Shown here: in pieces, positions 25,732 to 35,332 of the stretch | How positions within the stretch are numbered: the stretch's first letter is position 1 | Layout of the letters: the number at the start of each line of letters is the position of its first letter | Source: Thiomonas sp. FB-Cd | Lineage (GTDB): Bacteria > Pseudomonadota > Gammaproteobacteria > Burkholderiales > Burkholderiaceae_C | Reading direction: 5' to 3' | Length of the DNA stretch: 64,000 bases | Assembly (NCBI RefSeq): GCF_000733775.1 | Contig: NZ_JPOE01000005.1 | Span: forward strand, 434,001 to 498,000 | Made by a program: the position numbers and the translations under genes | The notes under the pieces: model-generated | Told to the model about the DNA's origin: nothing | Database searches by the model: none | What the model saw: only the letters and a program-made list of their open reading frames with translations

Positions 25732-27210
25732 ATGAAATCCAGAAAACTTTGGGCAGCCCTGGTTGCGGCCGGCATCATCGGCTCCAGCGGCTTTATGGCC
25801 TACCAGTTCAGCTATGCCGGCATGCCAGCGCATGTGGAGATGAACCACAAGGCGGTGCCCCTGTTCAACAATCCTCCAGCTGCGGCGATGCAGACTGCCG
25901 CCGTGGGCGGGCCGAATTTTTCCACGATCGTGAAGGAATTCGGCTCGACGGTGGTGCACATCAATGTGCGCGGCGAAACCAAGGCCACATCGGGGGCCGA
26001 CATTTCGCAAATACCGCCGCAATTGCGCAATTCCCCGTTTTTCCAGTTCTTTCAGCAGTTTCAGAACCAGCAGCCCCATCAAGTTCCCACCGAGGGTCTG
26101 GGCTCGGGCTTCATCATCAGCTCCGACGGGCTCATCCTCACCAACGCCCACGTTGTCAAGGATGCCAAGTCGGTGACGGTGACACTCACCGACCATCGGA
26201 CCTACAAAGCCAAGGTCCTGGGCTATGACACCAAGACCGATATCGCCGTCGTGAAAATCCCCGCGACCAACCTGCCTACGGTGCGCGTGGGCAATCCGGC
26301 CACCCTGCAGGCCGGCGACTGGGTTCTCGCCATCGGTTCGCCCTACGGCTTTTACAACACGGTGACCGCAGGCATCGTGAGCGCGAAGAGCCGATCATTG
26401 CCCGACGATGACATGGTGCCGTTTATCCAGACCGACGTGGCGGTCAACCCTGGGAACTCCGGTGGCCCGCTTTTTGACACAAAGGGCGAGGTCGTGGGCA
26501 TCAATTCGCAAATTTTCACGCAGACCGGAGCGTTCGAAGGCCTGTCGTTCGCCATTCCGATCAATGTGGCCGAAGCCGTGGCCAAGCAGATCATCCAGAA
26601 CGGCCACGTCGAACATGCCAAGCTGGGCATCGCCGTGCAAACCGTGTCGCAGCAACTCGCCAATTCCTTTGGGCTCCAGACCCCGCGCGGGGCCTTGGTG
26701 GCCGATGTATCCAAGGGCAGCCCCGCTGCAAAGGCCGGCATCAAGGCCGGGGACATCATTCTCAGTGTGAATGGCGAACCGGTGAATGACTCGGCGGACC
26801 TGCCGATGATGATCGGACTGATGCAGCCCGGCCAACCCGTCAAGCTCGGCGTGTGGAGCGACCACCACGAGAGCACAGTCACAGCCAGGCTGGGCAGCTT
26901 CAGCAACAACATGGTGTTGGCCGACGCGAGCACCTCCGAAGGTGGCCATGGCCTGGGTCTACAGGTGCGTCCGCTCAAGCCGACCGAGGAACAGCAAGCT
27001 GATGTGCGTCATGGCCTGCTGGTCGAAAACGTATCGGGTCCAGCCGCACAGGCCGGTGTGCAATCCGGTGACATTCTGCTGGCAGTTGACGGCAAGCCTG
27101 TGGACAACGTGGAGCAGGTTCGCTCCATCCTCAAGAGTTCGGGCAAAACCGTCGCCTTGCTCATCCAGCGCGGCAACAACCGGATTTTTGTGCCCGTGGA
27201 AATGGGCTGA
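25732..27210 (+). CDS. degQ: DegP/DegQ-type periplasmic serine protease
   Basis: About 492 residues. An N-terminal hydrophobic segment (LWAALVAAGIIGSSGFMAY) serves as a signal or anchor. The trypsin-like domain carries the triad His (LTNAHVV), Asp (KTDIAVVKI) and Ser (NPGNSGGPLF). Two PDZ domains follow (from LGIAVQTVSQQLANSFGL and from HGLLVENVSGPAAQAGV). It degrades misfolded envelope proteins. GGAGG stands before the ATG at 25732. The paired CTTAAGG/CCTAAG half-sites near 25650 may be an operator; this is speculative. The symbol is by family; degP, degQ or mucD cannot be separated. Confidence 0.94.
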   Translation: MKSRKLWAALVAAGIIGSSGFMAYQFSYAGMPAHVEMNHKAVPLFNNPPAAAMQTAAVGGPNFSTIVKEFGSTVVHINVRGETKATSGADISQIPPQLRNSPFFQFFQQFQNQQPHQVPTEGLGSGFIISSDGLILTNAHVVKDAKSVTVTLTDHRTYKAKVLGYDTKTDIAVVKIPATNLPTVRVGNPATLQAGDWVLAIGSPYGFYNTVTAGIVSAKSRSLPDDDMVPFIQTDVAVNPGNSGGPLFDTKGEVVGINSQIFTQTGAFEGLSFAIPINVAEAVAKQIIQNGHVEHAKLGIAVQTVSQQLANSFGLQTPRGALVADVSKGSPAAKAGIKAGDIILSVNGEPVNDSADLPMMIGLMQPGQPVKLGVWSDHHESTVTARLGSFSNNMVLADASTSEGGHGLGLQVRPLKPTEEQQADVRHGLLVENVSGPAAQAGVQSGDILLAVDGKPVDNVEQVRSILKSSGKTVALLIQRGNNRIFVPVEMG

Positions 27211-27341
27211 TCCCGGTCGGCGCGACACTCAACGGGGCCATTGCACACGCAACAAGAGGGGCCGAAATCCCGTGCGGGAGGGCACTCCCTCCGCGACGGA
27301 CCTCGGTCAAAGCAGTCTTCAAGCGAGCGGCAGGAAGTTGA

Positions 27342-27378
27342 GGCGGGCGGGAACGATTCTCGCCCGCCACTTTTTTTC
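27342..27378 (+). terminator. Intrinsic terminator after the DegQ-type gene
   Basis: GGCGGGCG (27342-27349) pairs with CGCCCGCC (27361-27368) and is followed by ACTTTTTTT, a textbook rho-independent terminator. Confidence 0.85.
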
Positions 27379-27485
27379 GAGCACGCCAGCGCAGGCTTCG
27401 ACAAGCCGATGCCCGGATAAGCGCATCCGAAGACGTCCGCCGCCGACACTGGGATGCGAATGTCCGATGATCAGTTATGGAGCAC

Positions 27486-29195
27486 TCACTGCTCGATGCT
27501 GATTTCCTGCGCCAGATTCCCGCCGCCCGGCCCATTCGGTTGGGTGAAACTTACTTCGACGCTTTGGCCATCGGCCAATGCGGTTCCCTGCGGCTTGATC
27601 GTTGCGCTGCCAATCTGGATCGGCACGTTGTTGTTGACCATGAAACCCGTCGCATTCAGGCCGAAGAGCGTTCCCTTGATTTCCAACGTCGGCGAAGAAG
27701 ATCCGCCGTCTCCGCCATTTGCGGTGGATGCGGCGAGCCCCGAAAACGACACGCTGTAGGCCGTCAGCCCGCCAGCGGTGTTGGTCGCTTCGATCTCCAC
27801 GCTTGCGCCATTGATCAGCTGCGACGCTGAGCCATTGCTGTACACCACGTTGGGCGCCAGAATGACGCTCGACGTATGCATTGCGCCCTCGCTTTGCCAC
27901 GTCAGCGTAAATGTCCCCGCTGCCGCCGCATTGAGGTTGCTCACCGTACCCTGGTAATCCACGGTTTCGCCGTCGCCGGGGTTGGATTGCAGCGCTACGG
28001 TGCTGGCTGTCACCACGTTGCCACCGCCGCTAGCGACATTGCCGACGATATCGACAAAGACACCGTTGCTCAAGGATGCGGAGCTCCCGCCGGTAAAGAC
28101 AACCCCCTGCCCGGAAGCATCGACAGGTACGCCCCGAACCAGGAAGCTGCTCGCGCTGACAAACCCCGTGATCGTGCCGCGCAACTCCACCTGCGAGGGA
28201 TTGGCTGCGTAGCTTCGAATGCTGCGGGCCTTGACCACGCCGCTTGCGCCGTCGGCCTGCCCCTGCACGACGATATATTCACCCAGCGTCAGCCCTTGCA
28301 CAGCTGACGCCAAGGATGCAGCGCTGGCATCCACCGGAATGCCGTCCACCTGAAAGCTGGCTCCAGATCGCGCGGAAACGAGCCCGCCCACCTGCACCGC
28401 TCCTGTCGTGCCTTGCAGGGTGCGGATACGAATGAGGTCTGCTGCAATCACGCTCCCCGATGGTTGCGCGCGGCTCCACACATTCACCAGCTGGCCGTTG
28501 GCAAGTGATGCCTGCGATGGCTCCACCGCGGTCGACGCTCCAACCTGCACGATGGTGCTACCGATCTGGAAGGTTCCTGTTGCTGGATTGAGCTTGGCCA
28601 CCACCCCGGTGACGCGCACCACTGGATTCGTTGCTGGCAGCTGCTCAATGCGCGTGGCCTGGATATAGCCCTGTCCGCCAGCATCCACTCCATACGATCC
28701 GTGCACGCCAACTTGCATGCCGTTGCTCAATCCGGAATATCCGGATAACCCCGTGTAGTACGTCACCGGGCCCGCCGCAGGATTCGCATTGACCCGTACG
28801 GCAACGCCATTGACCGTGAAACCTGAGCCGGATGGATCAAAGTTTGCAACCGCCCCCATGAGTTGGGGCTCGATTATCACCGTTGAGGGGTTTCCCTGGC
28901 TGTCGAGTTGGACCCGCAGTTGGTCGCCCAGGTCCACGGCTGTCGACGGCGCCTGTGCCGCCTCGCTTTGGTCTGTACCGGCAAAGTAGTTCGGCGTGGC
29001 GCTGTTGTAGGACGTTCCATCGACAACCACGCTCCCGAATCCGGTCACCGTACCCATGGAAATCCCGGTTCCGCCCGTGCCCACACCACCGCTGGACGCA
29101 AATGTCCCACCCCCGCCGCAGGAGGTCAGCAAAATGCTCAGCAGCAGGGTGCACAGCGCGAGTGCAGCCCCAATCAGAGATCTATAGGTCTTCAC
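27486..29195 (-). CDS. Large DUF5666 lipoprotein
   Basis: About 569 residues starting at a GTG (29195) with GGAGGACACC directly upstream. A lipobox (SILLTSC, Cys-26) is followed by GGGG, so it should be anchored in the outer membrane. The rest is a string of similar beta-rich units, each with a variation of VTGFGSVVVDG or a VRGVPVDASG-type segment, as in tandem DUF5666 domains. No catalytic residues stand out. The start overlaps the 3' end of the DUF6502 gene by 14 bases, so the two are translationally coupled. Function is unknown; a surface-exposed structural or binding role is inferred. Confidence 0.85.
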   Translation of the reverse strand: MKTYRSLIGAALALCTLLLSILLTSCGGGGTFASSGGVGTGGTGISMGTVTGFGSVVVDGTSYNSATPNYFAGTDQSEAAQAPSTAVDLGDQLRVQLDSQGNPSTVIIEPQLMGAVANFDPSGSGFTVNGVAVRVNANPAAGPVTYYTGLSGYSGLSNGMQVGVHGSYGVDAGGQGYIQATRIEQLPATNPVVRVTGVVAKLNPATGTFQIGSTIVQVGASTAVEPSQASLANGQLVNVWSRAQPSGSVIAADLIRIRTLQGTTGAVQVGGLVSARSGASFQVDGIPVDASAASLASAVQGLTLGEYIVVQGQADGASGVVKARSIRSYAANPSQVELRGTITGFVSASSFLVRGVPVDASGQGVVFTGGSSASLSNGVFVDIVGNVASGGGNVVTASTVALQSNPGDGETVDYQGTVSNLNAAAAGTFTLTWQSEGAMHTSSVILAPNVVYSNGSASQLINGASVEIEATNTAGGLTAYSVSFSGLAASTANGGDGGSSSPTLEIKGTLFGLNATGFMVNNNVPIQIGSATIKPQGTALADGQSVEVSFTQPNGPGGGNLAQEISIEQ

Positions 29196-30087
29196 GGTGT
29201 CCTCCCTGGGCCGCCGTATCGGTGGATGTTGAGTCTTCCGCGGAGTTCTGGGACCAGAAATACGTGCCAAAGCGGATGCGGCAGGTGGCGTCGTTGCGGT
29301 GGAGATCGGCATCGTAGCGACGGGTGGCCTCGGCGATCATCGCGCTGCGCGCGTCCGCCCAAAGTTTGCGCGCCAGCGCACCCAGCGCCTCGGCCGACTC
29401 CGCCGTGATGCCCTCGGCGAACACGCTTTGCTCCAGGCGCGGCCCCTGCCCCCGCAGGTTGCCCACCGCCGCCCAGGCGTGGTCCGCCAGATTGGCGCTG
29501 AACAGCTCCAGAATCTCGCGCGACCCCGGCGGTGGCACGAAACCGTCGCGATGCGGCACGACCATTTCCTGGCCCTTGACCACCTGCACCTGCACGAGCC
29601 CCAGCCGCAGCAGATCGCTCAGCACGCTGTACGGGTGCACGTCGCGCGTGACGCTGCGCGCCAGCGTGTCGAACGACGGCTGCGGCCCCAGCCGCGGCAG
29701 CGGGCGCGGCCGCTTGCGCCGGTCGCGGTACAGCGGATCCTGCACCCAGCGCGCGAACACCTGCGAGCTGATCGACAGCTCCTGCGCGATGCGGCCCCGC
29801 AGGCCGTTCTCGCGCCACTCCCGCACATCCTTGCGGTGCACGCCGCTGAGCGTGCTGAGGGCCGAATCGGTGTCCCTTTGTCCCGTGCGCAGCAACTCCA
29901 CACGCGCCTGCTCGATGAACACCGGCTTGAGCTCGGCAGCCAGCCGCGTGTAGTCGATGCCCGCAGCCAGCAGCAACTGCACCAGCGGCGCCATCACCGG
30001 CGCCAGCGCGCGCAGCGCGTCGTCCGCCGCCGGCATCGGGTGCGCGGGCGTGTCGACAACGGGCAAAGGACTTGGGGGGCGCCCCAT
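29182..30087 (-). CDS. DUF6502 family protein
   Basis: About 301 residues. The N-terminal half contains ALAPVMAPLVQLLLAAGIDY and HRKDVREWRE, helix-turn-helix-like features, followed by VLSDLLRLGLV and a C-terminal ARKLWADARSAM helix. DUF6502 proteins are uncharacterised, possibly DNA binding. They recur beside DUF5666 genes, as here. Two starts are possible: ATG at 30087 or 30129. A TATACT -10 element at 30118-30123 (minus strand) favours the shorter form, since transcription would begin after the longer one's ATG. The gene overlaps the DUF5666 start. Confidence 0.82.
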   Translation of the reverse strand: MGRPPSPLPVVDTPAHPMPAADDALRALAPVMAPLVQLLLAAGIDYTRLAAELKPVFIEQARVELLRTGQRDTDSALSTLSGVHRKDVREWRENGLRGRIAQELSISSQVFARWVQDPLYRDRRKRPRPLPRLGPQPSFDTLARSVTRDVHPYSVLSDLLRLGLVQVQVVKGQEMVVPHRDGFVPPPGSREILELFSANLADHAWAAVGNLRGQGPRLEQSVFAEGITAESAEALGALARKLWADARSAMIAEATRRYDADLHRNDATCRIRFGTYFWSQNSAEDSTSTDTAAQGGHREDL

Positions 30088-30229
30088 GGATCGGTGGATT
30101 GGCGAAGAGATGGCAGGAGTATATCGCAAAAAATCTCTTGAATGTTATTTTTTCCCAGCTATTATTGCCCCCAATCCCGCGTCTGCGGGGTGTGCGCTTC
30201 CCTCTCGATCCATCCTCTTGGAGTTCGCC

Positions 30230-31930
30230 ATGAAACATCCGACCATCGCCCTGATCCGTCCGTGGACCCTGTTGCCTCTGGCTGCAGCCCTAGCCTTGAG
30301 TCTTTCCGCGTGTGGGGGCGGTGGTGGCGGAAGTGTGGGTTCGCTCACAGGCACGCCAACAGCAGGCAAAGCCACTCTCAGCGGTACGGCAATCGACGCG
30401 CCGATCGCCGGCGCTTCGATCACGATCACCGCTGGTGCTCCGCTGAACGATACGGGCGCGACAACCGCAGGCACGATCACGGCGGACGGCAACGGGCAGT
30501 TCACGATCACCGTCGCCCTGCCTGCCGGCAACGTGCCGATCTTCGCAAATGCTGTGGATCCGGCAAACCCCGGCGTCATCCTTACCAGCTATCTGGGCTC
30601 ATCAAGCGCGCTCATTGCAGCCGGCACGCTCACGACATCCAATCTCCCCGATCTGGACATCAGCCCTGTGAGCACGGCAGCACTGGCGGTGTATGCGCAG
30701 ACAAATGGCGGCAGCTATGCGGGCCTGACGCCGACGACTTATGCGTCCACCCTGCAGACGTATCGCAGCGATATCCTGGCCATTGCGGCGGCCATCAAAG
30801 CCGTGGGGGACAACCTCTGCACCCCAAGCCCTGTGCCAACCTCGACGACGAATCTCGCGGCAGAGATTGCAGCCGGCTCCAATCTGACCTCAGGCAACTC
30901 CTCAACCTACTCCACAACCCTCACCACGGCCGCAACCACTCTGGGCGGCAACTGCCCGACGGTCCTTGCCAGCCTTCCGCAGGAGATGGCAGCCGACCCG
31001 GATTTCGCGCCGGAGCTGGACTTGGGTGACGTGATTGATGCAGGGGTTCAAAGCGTGACTCCGGGCACCTATCAACTCCAGGGAGTCATTGCCGAGACGG
31101 GGATGACTAACGCAAGCGGCCCCTCAACCTCGCCCAACCCGGCCAGCGTATTCACGGACAACGCCATCACCGTCGACAGCAGTGGCAACGTCACTTCCGC
31201 AGACGGTAACGTCACGGGCACGCTCGTGGGCAATCTGATTAACTTGAGTGTCACCGACACTAGCACCAACGGCACACAGAGCTACAACCTGCGGGGCAAG
31301 ATTGGTTCCATCCCGACCGCGCTGGTCAACGGAGGCCCGTCCTATTCCATTCAAAGTGGCGGAAGGAATACCTCGAACCAGACATTGACAAACTTCGAGG
31401 CGGTGCTGGTGCCCGCTGGAGCCGCACCCGTCTGGAATGGCATTGCAGCGCCTGCCAAGCCCCAAATGGATGGCGTATTTTGCTCGGCGGGCGCCTTCCC
31501 TGTGCGGCTGGATGCCTTTGGTGCTGTCATCGGCGGCGGCAGCGTGGGCGAGTGCATTACACCCACTGCAACGGGCTGGAACATGATGCCAGCGGGTCCA
31601 GGCGCTTCGTTCAACTTCGATGACGTCAAACCCAATCTGAATCCGCCGAGCCTGTCGAATTTGTTGGATCCGACAGCTCCCGCCGTCTGGACTGAGGTCT
31701 CAACCCCCGCATCGCCCTTCATCCTGACGGACTCCAATGTAAGTTTCTCGCGTAACGGGGTCACAACACCCGGCACGACGTATTACGTCATGGGCACGCA
31801 GGCTGTGGTGTTCGCCAGCGCGAACCGCAACAATTTGCTCAGTTTGCACGACACGCCCCTGACCCGACTCTCCGAGATGGCCACGAATGATGGAGGCGAT
31901 TCGAGCAGCCAGCAACAGCAGGATCATTGA
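30230..31930 (+). CDS. Large Gly-tract lipoprotein of unknown function
   Basis: About 566 residues. A lipobox (ALSLSAC, Cys-28) is followed by six glycines, the spacer used by many outer-membrane lipoproteins of this group. After it come a TLSGTAIDAPIAGASITITA segment typical of a carboxypeptidase-regulatory-like beta sandwich, helical regions, and Ser/Thr-rich beta stretches to the end. No enzyme motif was found. It is divergent from the DUF6502-DUF5666 pair across about 140 bp, and shares the same lipobox-polyGly style, so they may be co-regulated surface proteins. Confidence 0.8.
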   Translation: MKHPTIALIRPWTLLPLAAALALSLSACGGGGGGSVGSLTGTPTAGKATLSGTAIDAPIAGASITITAGAPLNDTGATTAGTITADGNGQFTITVALPAGNVPIFANAVDPANPGVILTSYLGSSSALIAAGTLTTSNLPDLDISPVSTAALAVYAQTNGGSYAGLTPTTYASTLQTYRSDILAIAAAIKAVGDNLCTPSPVPTSTTNLAAEIAAGSNLTSGNSSTYSTTLTTAATTLGGNCPTVLASLPQEMAADPDFAPELDLGDVIDAGVQSVTPGTYQLQGVIAETGMTNASGPSTSPNPASVFTDNAITVDSSGNVTSADGNVTGTLVGNLINLSVTDTSTNGTQSYNLRGKIGSIPTALVNGGPSYSIQSGGRNTSNQTLTNFEAVLVPAGAAPVWNGIAAPAKPQMDGVFCSAGAFPVRLDAFGAVIGGGSVGECITPTATGWNMMPAGPGASFNFDDVKPNLNPPSLSNLLDPTAPAVWTEVSTPASPFILTDSNVSFSRNGVTTPGTTYYVMGTQAVVFASANRNNLLSLHDTPLTRLSEMATNDGGDSSSQQQQDH

Positions 31931-32342
31931 AACCGGTGTGTGTCCGACTTGATCGTCCCGCGTCCATTGCGGCGAACGTCGGCCTTCTCCAGGCACGATC
32001 CTGGCAGAAGATCGAGGGACGGACAGGCGGGCGCCCCAACTGCGTTTGACTCGCGCAGGGGTTCACGGAGCGCCCGGTGAAGGCGCTCCTGACCTTGGCG
32101 CGCCGGTGCCTGCATGACCGGGGCCATCGACGCAGGAAATGAAGCTGCCGTGTCAGTCAGCACCACCTGAAGACCCGTTCCTTGATCGGGTCGATGAGCG
32201 TGCCGGTCAAGCTTAGTGCCTGCCGCACAGCTAAGGGTGGGATAAGTGGCGCGGAGAATGATTCGTACCAGGCTCAACGCGGCATGGAAATGCGCGAGCA
32301 CAGCATGGACTGAGGCTGACCACTAAACGGAGTTGAGAAATC
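31931..32342. other. Intergenic stretch with an 8-bp stem-loop
   Basis: About 410 bp without a recognised gene. GGAGCGCC (32067-32074) pairs with GGCGCTCC (32082-32089) around a 7-base loop; no T-run follows on either strand, so its meaning is unclear. Confidence 0.4.
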
Positions 32343-32657
32343 ATGATGCGTGAAACCATAATCAAAGGTCTATCTGGCGCAGCGTTTGCGCTTGCCCTGC
32401 TTCCTGCCGCGCACGCGGATGGCGACCCTTTCTGGTCGCTCGCGGTGGGCGTGCCCGGACTCGTGGCGAATCTTGGCAACGTCTACCCAGTCGCCGCGCA
32501 ACCGGTATACGTCGCCCCACCGCCTGTGCAGTATGCCCCTGCCCCCGGTTATTACGTGGCCCAGCCATATGCACCGGCGCCGCCTTATTACTATGAGAGA
32601 CGGCGTCATTGGCACGGCGACCACCACGAAGACCATGGCGACGAGGGCGACCGCTGA
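32343..32657 (+). CDS. Small exported protein with Pro/Tyr region and His/Asp tail
   Basis: A 104-residue precursor. Residues 1-25 form a signal peptide ending in AHA (MMRETIIKGLSGAAFALALL then PAAHA). The mature part begins DGDPFWSLAVGVPGLVANLG, continues with a Pro/Tyr/Ala-rich tract (PAPGYYVAQPYAPAPPYYYE) and ends in a His/Asp/Glu-rich tail (HWHGDHHEDHGDEGD) that could bind metal ions. Small Pro/Tyr-rich periplasmic proteins of this style are common in Burkholderiales and uncharacterised. A GGAG precedes the ATG. Confidence 0.75.
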   Translation: MMRETIIKGLSGAAFALALLPAAHADGDPFWSLAVGVPGLVANLGNVYPVAAQPVYVAPPPVQYAPAPGYYVAQPYAPAPPYYYERRRHWHGDHHEDHGDEGDR

Positions 32658-33217
32658 GGCCAGCGTTGCGCCTGCTTGAATCGCGCGCCGCAGACATCGC
32701 ACTGGCACGCGAGGCGCAGTCCAGGTGGCTGACAAGCAGCGCTGGGCGCGCCATGGCTGCCTGCGCGGAACGACGTATCAGGCAGGGTCCTGCATTGCGC
32801 CCGGCCAATCCGGCCTGCCTCAGAGCTTGAAAGCACGACTCGATTGCCACGCTCTCGGTGCGTGAGACCCTTTGCAAGCGTCATGCGAGCGACGCAGGCA
32901 CCCCCATGCGATTTTGTTCCGCCCCGGGTCGGCAGCCAGCCCTCCTCGACCGTTGTGCCATCTCAGCATGCGCACGACCCAATCTTTTCGGGACCGCCTG
33001 CTCTTGCCAAGCGTCCCCCGCTTCGTGCAAACGCGCCCAACGCCAGTCAGTGCCCCTGGACATAGCGGGGATTTCATCTCCCACGCATCCAATCCAAGAT
33101 CACTGGCTTTGCCACGGATGGATCCAGTCCGTTAAGCTGCCACCGTATGGTTGCCCATTGCGCGCTGCGCGTGGTCACCACTCCAACGAAACCCCTTGAA
33201 GCAATTTCCTGAGTCAC
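32658..33217. other. Intergenic stretch, no gene recognised
   Basis: About 560 bp with only Arg/Cys/Pro-rich frames on both strands, none with family-like sequence. It should include the promoter of ettA toward its right end; no strong hexamers were picked out. Confidence 0.45.
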
Positions 33218-34882
33218 ATGGCGCAATACGTCTTCACAATGAACCGCGTCGGCAAGATCGTTCCGCCGAAGCGACAAATTCTCAAAGATATATCCCTATC
33301 TTTTTTCCCTGGTGCCAAGATCGGCGTCCTGGGCCTTAACGGGTCGGGCAAGTCCACCCTGCTGCGCATCATGGCTGGGGTGGACAAGGACTTCGAAGGC
33401 GAAGCCGTGCCGCTGGCCGGCACGCGCATTGGCTACCTCCCTCAAGAACCGCAGATCGACGCGGGGCTGACTGTGCGCCAGGCCGTCGAGGAAGGGCTTG
33501 GCGGTGTGCTCGCCGCCAAGAAGCGGCTGGACGAGGTGTACGCGGCCTATGCTGAACCCGAGGCGGACTTCGACAAGCTGGCCGAGGAGCAAGCGCAACT
33601 GGAGGCCATCATTGCCACTGGTGAGGGCGACAATACCGACCTGCAGCTGGAGATCGCCGCCGATGCACTGCGCCTTCCACCCTGGGATTCCCTGATTGGG
33701 CCCCTGTCAGGTGGCGAGAAGCGCCGCGTCGCGCTGTGCCGCCTGCTGCTGTCGAAGCCCGACATGCTCTTGCTCGACGAACCGACAAACCACCTCGACG
33801 CCGAGAGCGTGGATTGGCTTGAGCAGTATCTGCACCGCTTTCCGGGAACGGTCGTGGCGGTCACGCACGACCGTTACTTCCTCGACAACGCAGCGGAGTG
33901 GATTCTGGAACTCGACCGGGGCCATGGCATCCCATTCAAGGGTAATTACACCAATTGGCTTGAGCAGAAAGAGGCCCGCCTGGAACAGGAAGCGCGCAGC
34001 GAAGCGGCCCATCTCAAGACCATGAAGCAGGAACTGGAGTGGGTGCGGCAAAACCCCAAGGGCCGCCAAGCCAAGAGCAAGGCGCGCATGACACGCTTTG
34101 AAGAGCTGGCTAGCATCGAATACCAGAAGCGCAATGAAACCAATGAGATCTTCATTCCCGTCGCTGACCGTCTGGGCAATGAGGTGATCGAGCTTCGTAA
34201 CTTGCGCAAGACCCACGGCGACCGCCTGCTCGTCGACGATCTCAGCTTCAAGGTTCCGGCCGGTGCGATCGTCGGCGTGATCGGGCCGAATGGGGCAGGA
34301 AAATCCACGCTCTTTCGCATGATTGCCGGCCAGGACAAACCGGATGGCGGGGAAATCGTCGTGGGCCCCACGGTGAAGCTCGTCTATGAGGATCAAAGCC
34401 GCGAGGCGCTACCCGGCGATAAGACAGTTTGGGAAGCCTTGTCGGACGGGCACGACATCCTCACGGTGGGCAAATTCCAGATCGCGTCGCGCGCATACGC
34501 AGGACGATTCAATTTCAAGGGTGGTGACCAGCAAAAGTTGGTTGGCCAACTCTCGGGGGGTGAGCGCGGGCGCCTGCATTTGGCCAAAACCCTGGTGTCT
34601 GGAGGGAACGTTCTTCTCCTAGATGAGCCCTCCAACGACCTCGATGTGGAAACCTTGCGCGCCCTCGAAGACGCACTTCTGGAGTTCGCCGGAAGCGTCA
34701 TGGTGAGTAGCCACGACCGTTGGTTCTTGGATCGCATCGCCACCCACATCCTGGCTGCCGAGGGCGATTCGCAGTGGACATTCTTTGCCGGCAACTACCA
34801 GGAATATGAAGCCGATAAGAAGAAGCGTCTGGGCGAGGAAGGCGCACGACCCCACCGCCTGCGCTTCAAACCCCTGCGCTGA
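33218..34882 (+). CDS. ettA: Energy-dependent translational throttle protein EttA
   Basis: A 554-residue ABC-F protein with two ATPase domains and no membrane part. Domain 1: LGLNGSGKSTLLRIMAG (Walker A), LSGGEKRRVALCRLLL, LLLDEPTNHLDAESVDWLE. Domain 2: GPNGAGKSTLFRMIAGQ, QLSGGERGRLHLAKTL, LLLDEPSNDLDVETLRALE. Between them lies the arm and linker with its basic helix (GRQAKSKARMTRFEEL). EttA binds the ribosomal E site and gates the first peptide-bond steps by the ATP/ADP ratio. Length and motifs are typical. Confidence 0.96.
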   Translation: MAQYVFTMNRVGKIVPPKRQILKDISLSFFPGAKIGVLGLNGSGKSTLLRIMAGVDKDFEGEAVPLAGTRIGYLPQEPQIDAGLTVRQAVEEGLGGVLAAKKRLDEVYAAYAEPEADFDKLAEEQAQLEAIIATGEGDNTDLQLEIAADALRLPPWDSLIGPLSGGEKRRVALCRLLLSKPDMLLLDEPTNHLDAESVDWLEQYLHRFPGTVVAVTHDRYFLDNAAEWILELDRGHGIPFKGNYTNWLEQKEARLEQEARSEAAHLKTMKQELEWVRQNPKGRQAKSKARMTRFEELASIEYQKRNETNEIFIPVADRLGNEVIELRNLRKTHGDRLLVDDLSFKVPAGAIVGVIGPNGAGKSTLFRMIAGQDKPDGGEIVVGPTVKLVYEDQSREALPGDKTVWEALSDGHDILTVGKFQIASRAYAGRFNFKGGDQQKLVGQLSGGERGRLHLAKTLVSGGNVLLLDEPSNDLDVETLRALEDALLEFAGSVMVSSHDRWFLDRIATHILAAEGDSQWTFFAGNYQEYEADKKKRLGEEGARPHRLRFKPLR

Positions 34883-34914
34883 CGCTTGGAGCGTGTGCAG
34901 CGAGCCCCGTCGGG

Positions 34915-35307
34915 ATGCGCGTGATGCAGCCCGCAAGTGAACCGTGCGCGGACCGCTTGATCGTTGCCTGCCTGTGCGCACAGTGGTGCAGCGTATGCAG
35001 GCAATGGAAGGCCGGCTTCGACAATCTCGCCATGCAATTTCCCCAGGCGAGCTGGATCTGGGTGGATGTGGAAGACAAGGTGGAAGTGCTTGGTGATTTC
35101 GAACCCGACAACTTCCCCGTGCTGGCCGTGCAGCGGGGGGCTCATCTGGTGTTTTGCGCCACGCTGCCGCAGCAAACAGGAATTTGGCAGCGTCTGATCG
35201 AGGAACTTGGGGCGCTCGATCAGACGCAGGCGCTCAAACAGGCTGAGCGCCTGCGCCGCACGAGCGCCGTGCCACTGGATCTTCGGCAGCTCACATCCGG
35301 TCTGTGA
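34915..35307 (+). CDS. Thioredoxin-like protein
   Basis: A 130-residue thioredoxin-fold protein. VACLCAQWCSVCRQWKAGF carries the active-site pair in the form WCSVC, instead of the usual WCGPC, and FEPDNFPVLAVQRG contains the cis-proline loop. No signal peptide, so it acts in the cytoplasm. It starts 32 bases after ettA and may be transcribed with it. Its substrate is unknown. Confidence 0.85.
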   Translation: MRVMQPASEPCADRLIVACLCAQWCSVCRQWKAGFDNLAMQFPQASWIWVDVEDKVEVLGDFEPDNFPVLAVQRGAHLVFCATLPQQTGIWQRLIEELGALDQTQALKQAERLRRTSAVPLDLRQLTSGL

Positions 35308-35332
35308 TCGGGCTGTCTCTCAGCCGATCACA
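35303..35332. terminator. Possible bidirectional terminator hairpin
   Basis: TGTGATCG-GGCT pairs with AGC-CGATCACA across a short loop, between and overlapping the stops of two convergent genes. No T-run follows, so termination strength is uncertain. Confidence 0.35.

Noticed and set aside
29192-30238. 348-residue minus-strand frame over DUF6502
   Set aside because: Overlaps the DUF6502 gene in another frame and is almost entirely Ala/Gly/Arg repeats, an effect of base composition.
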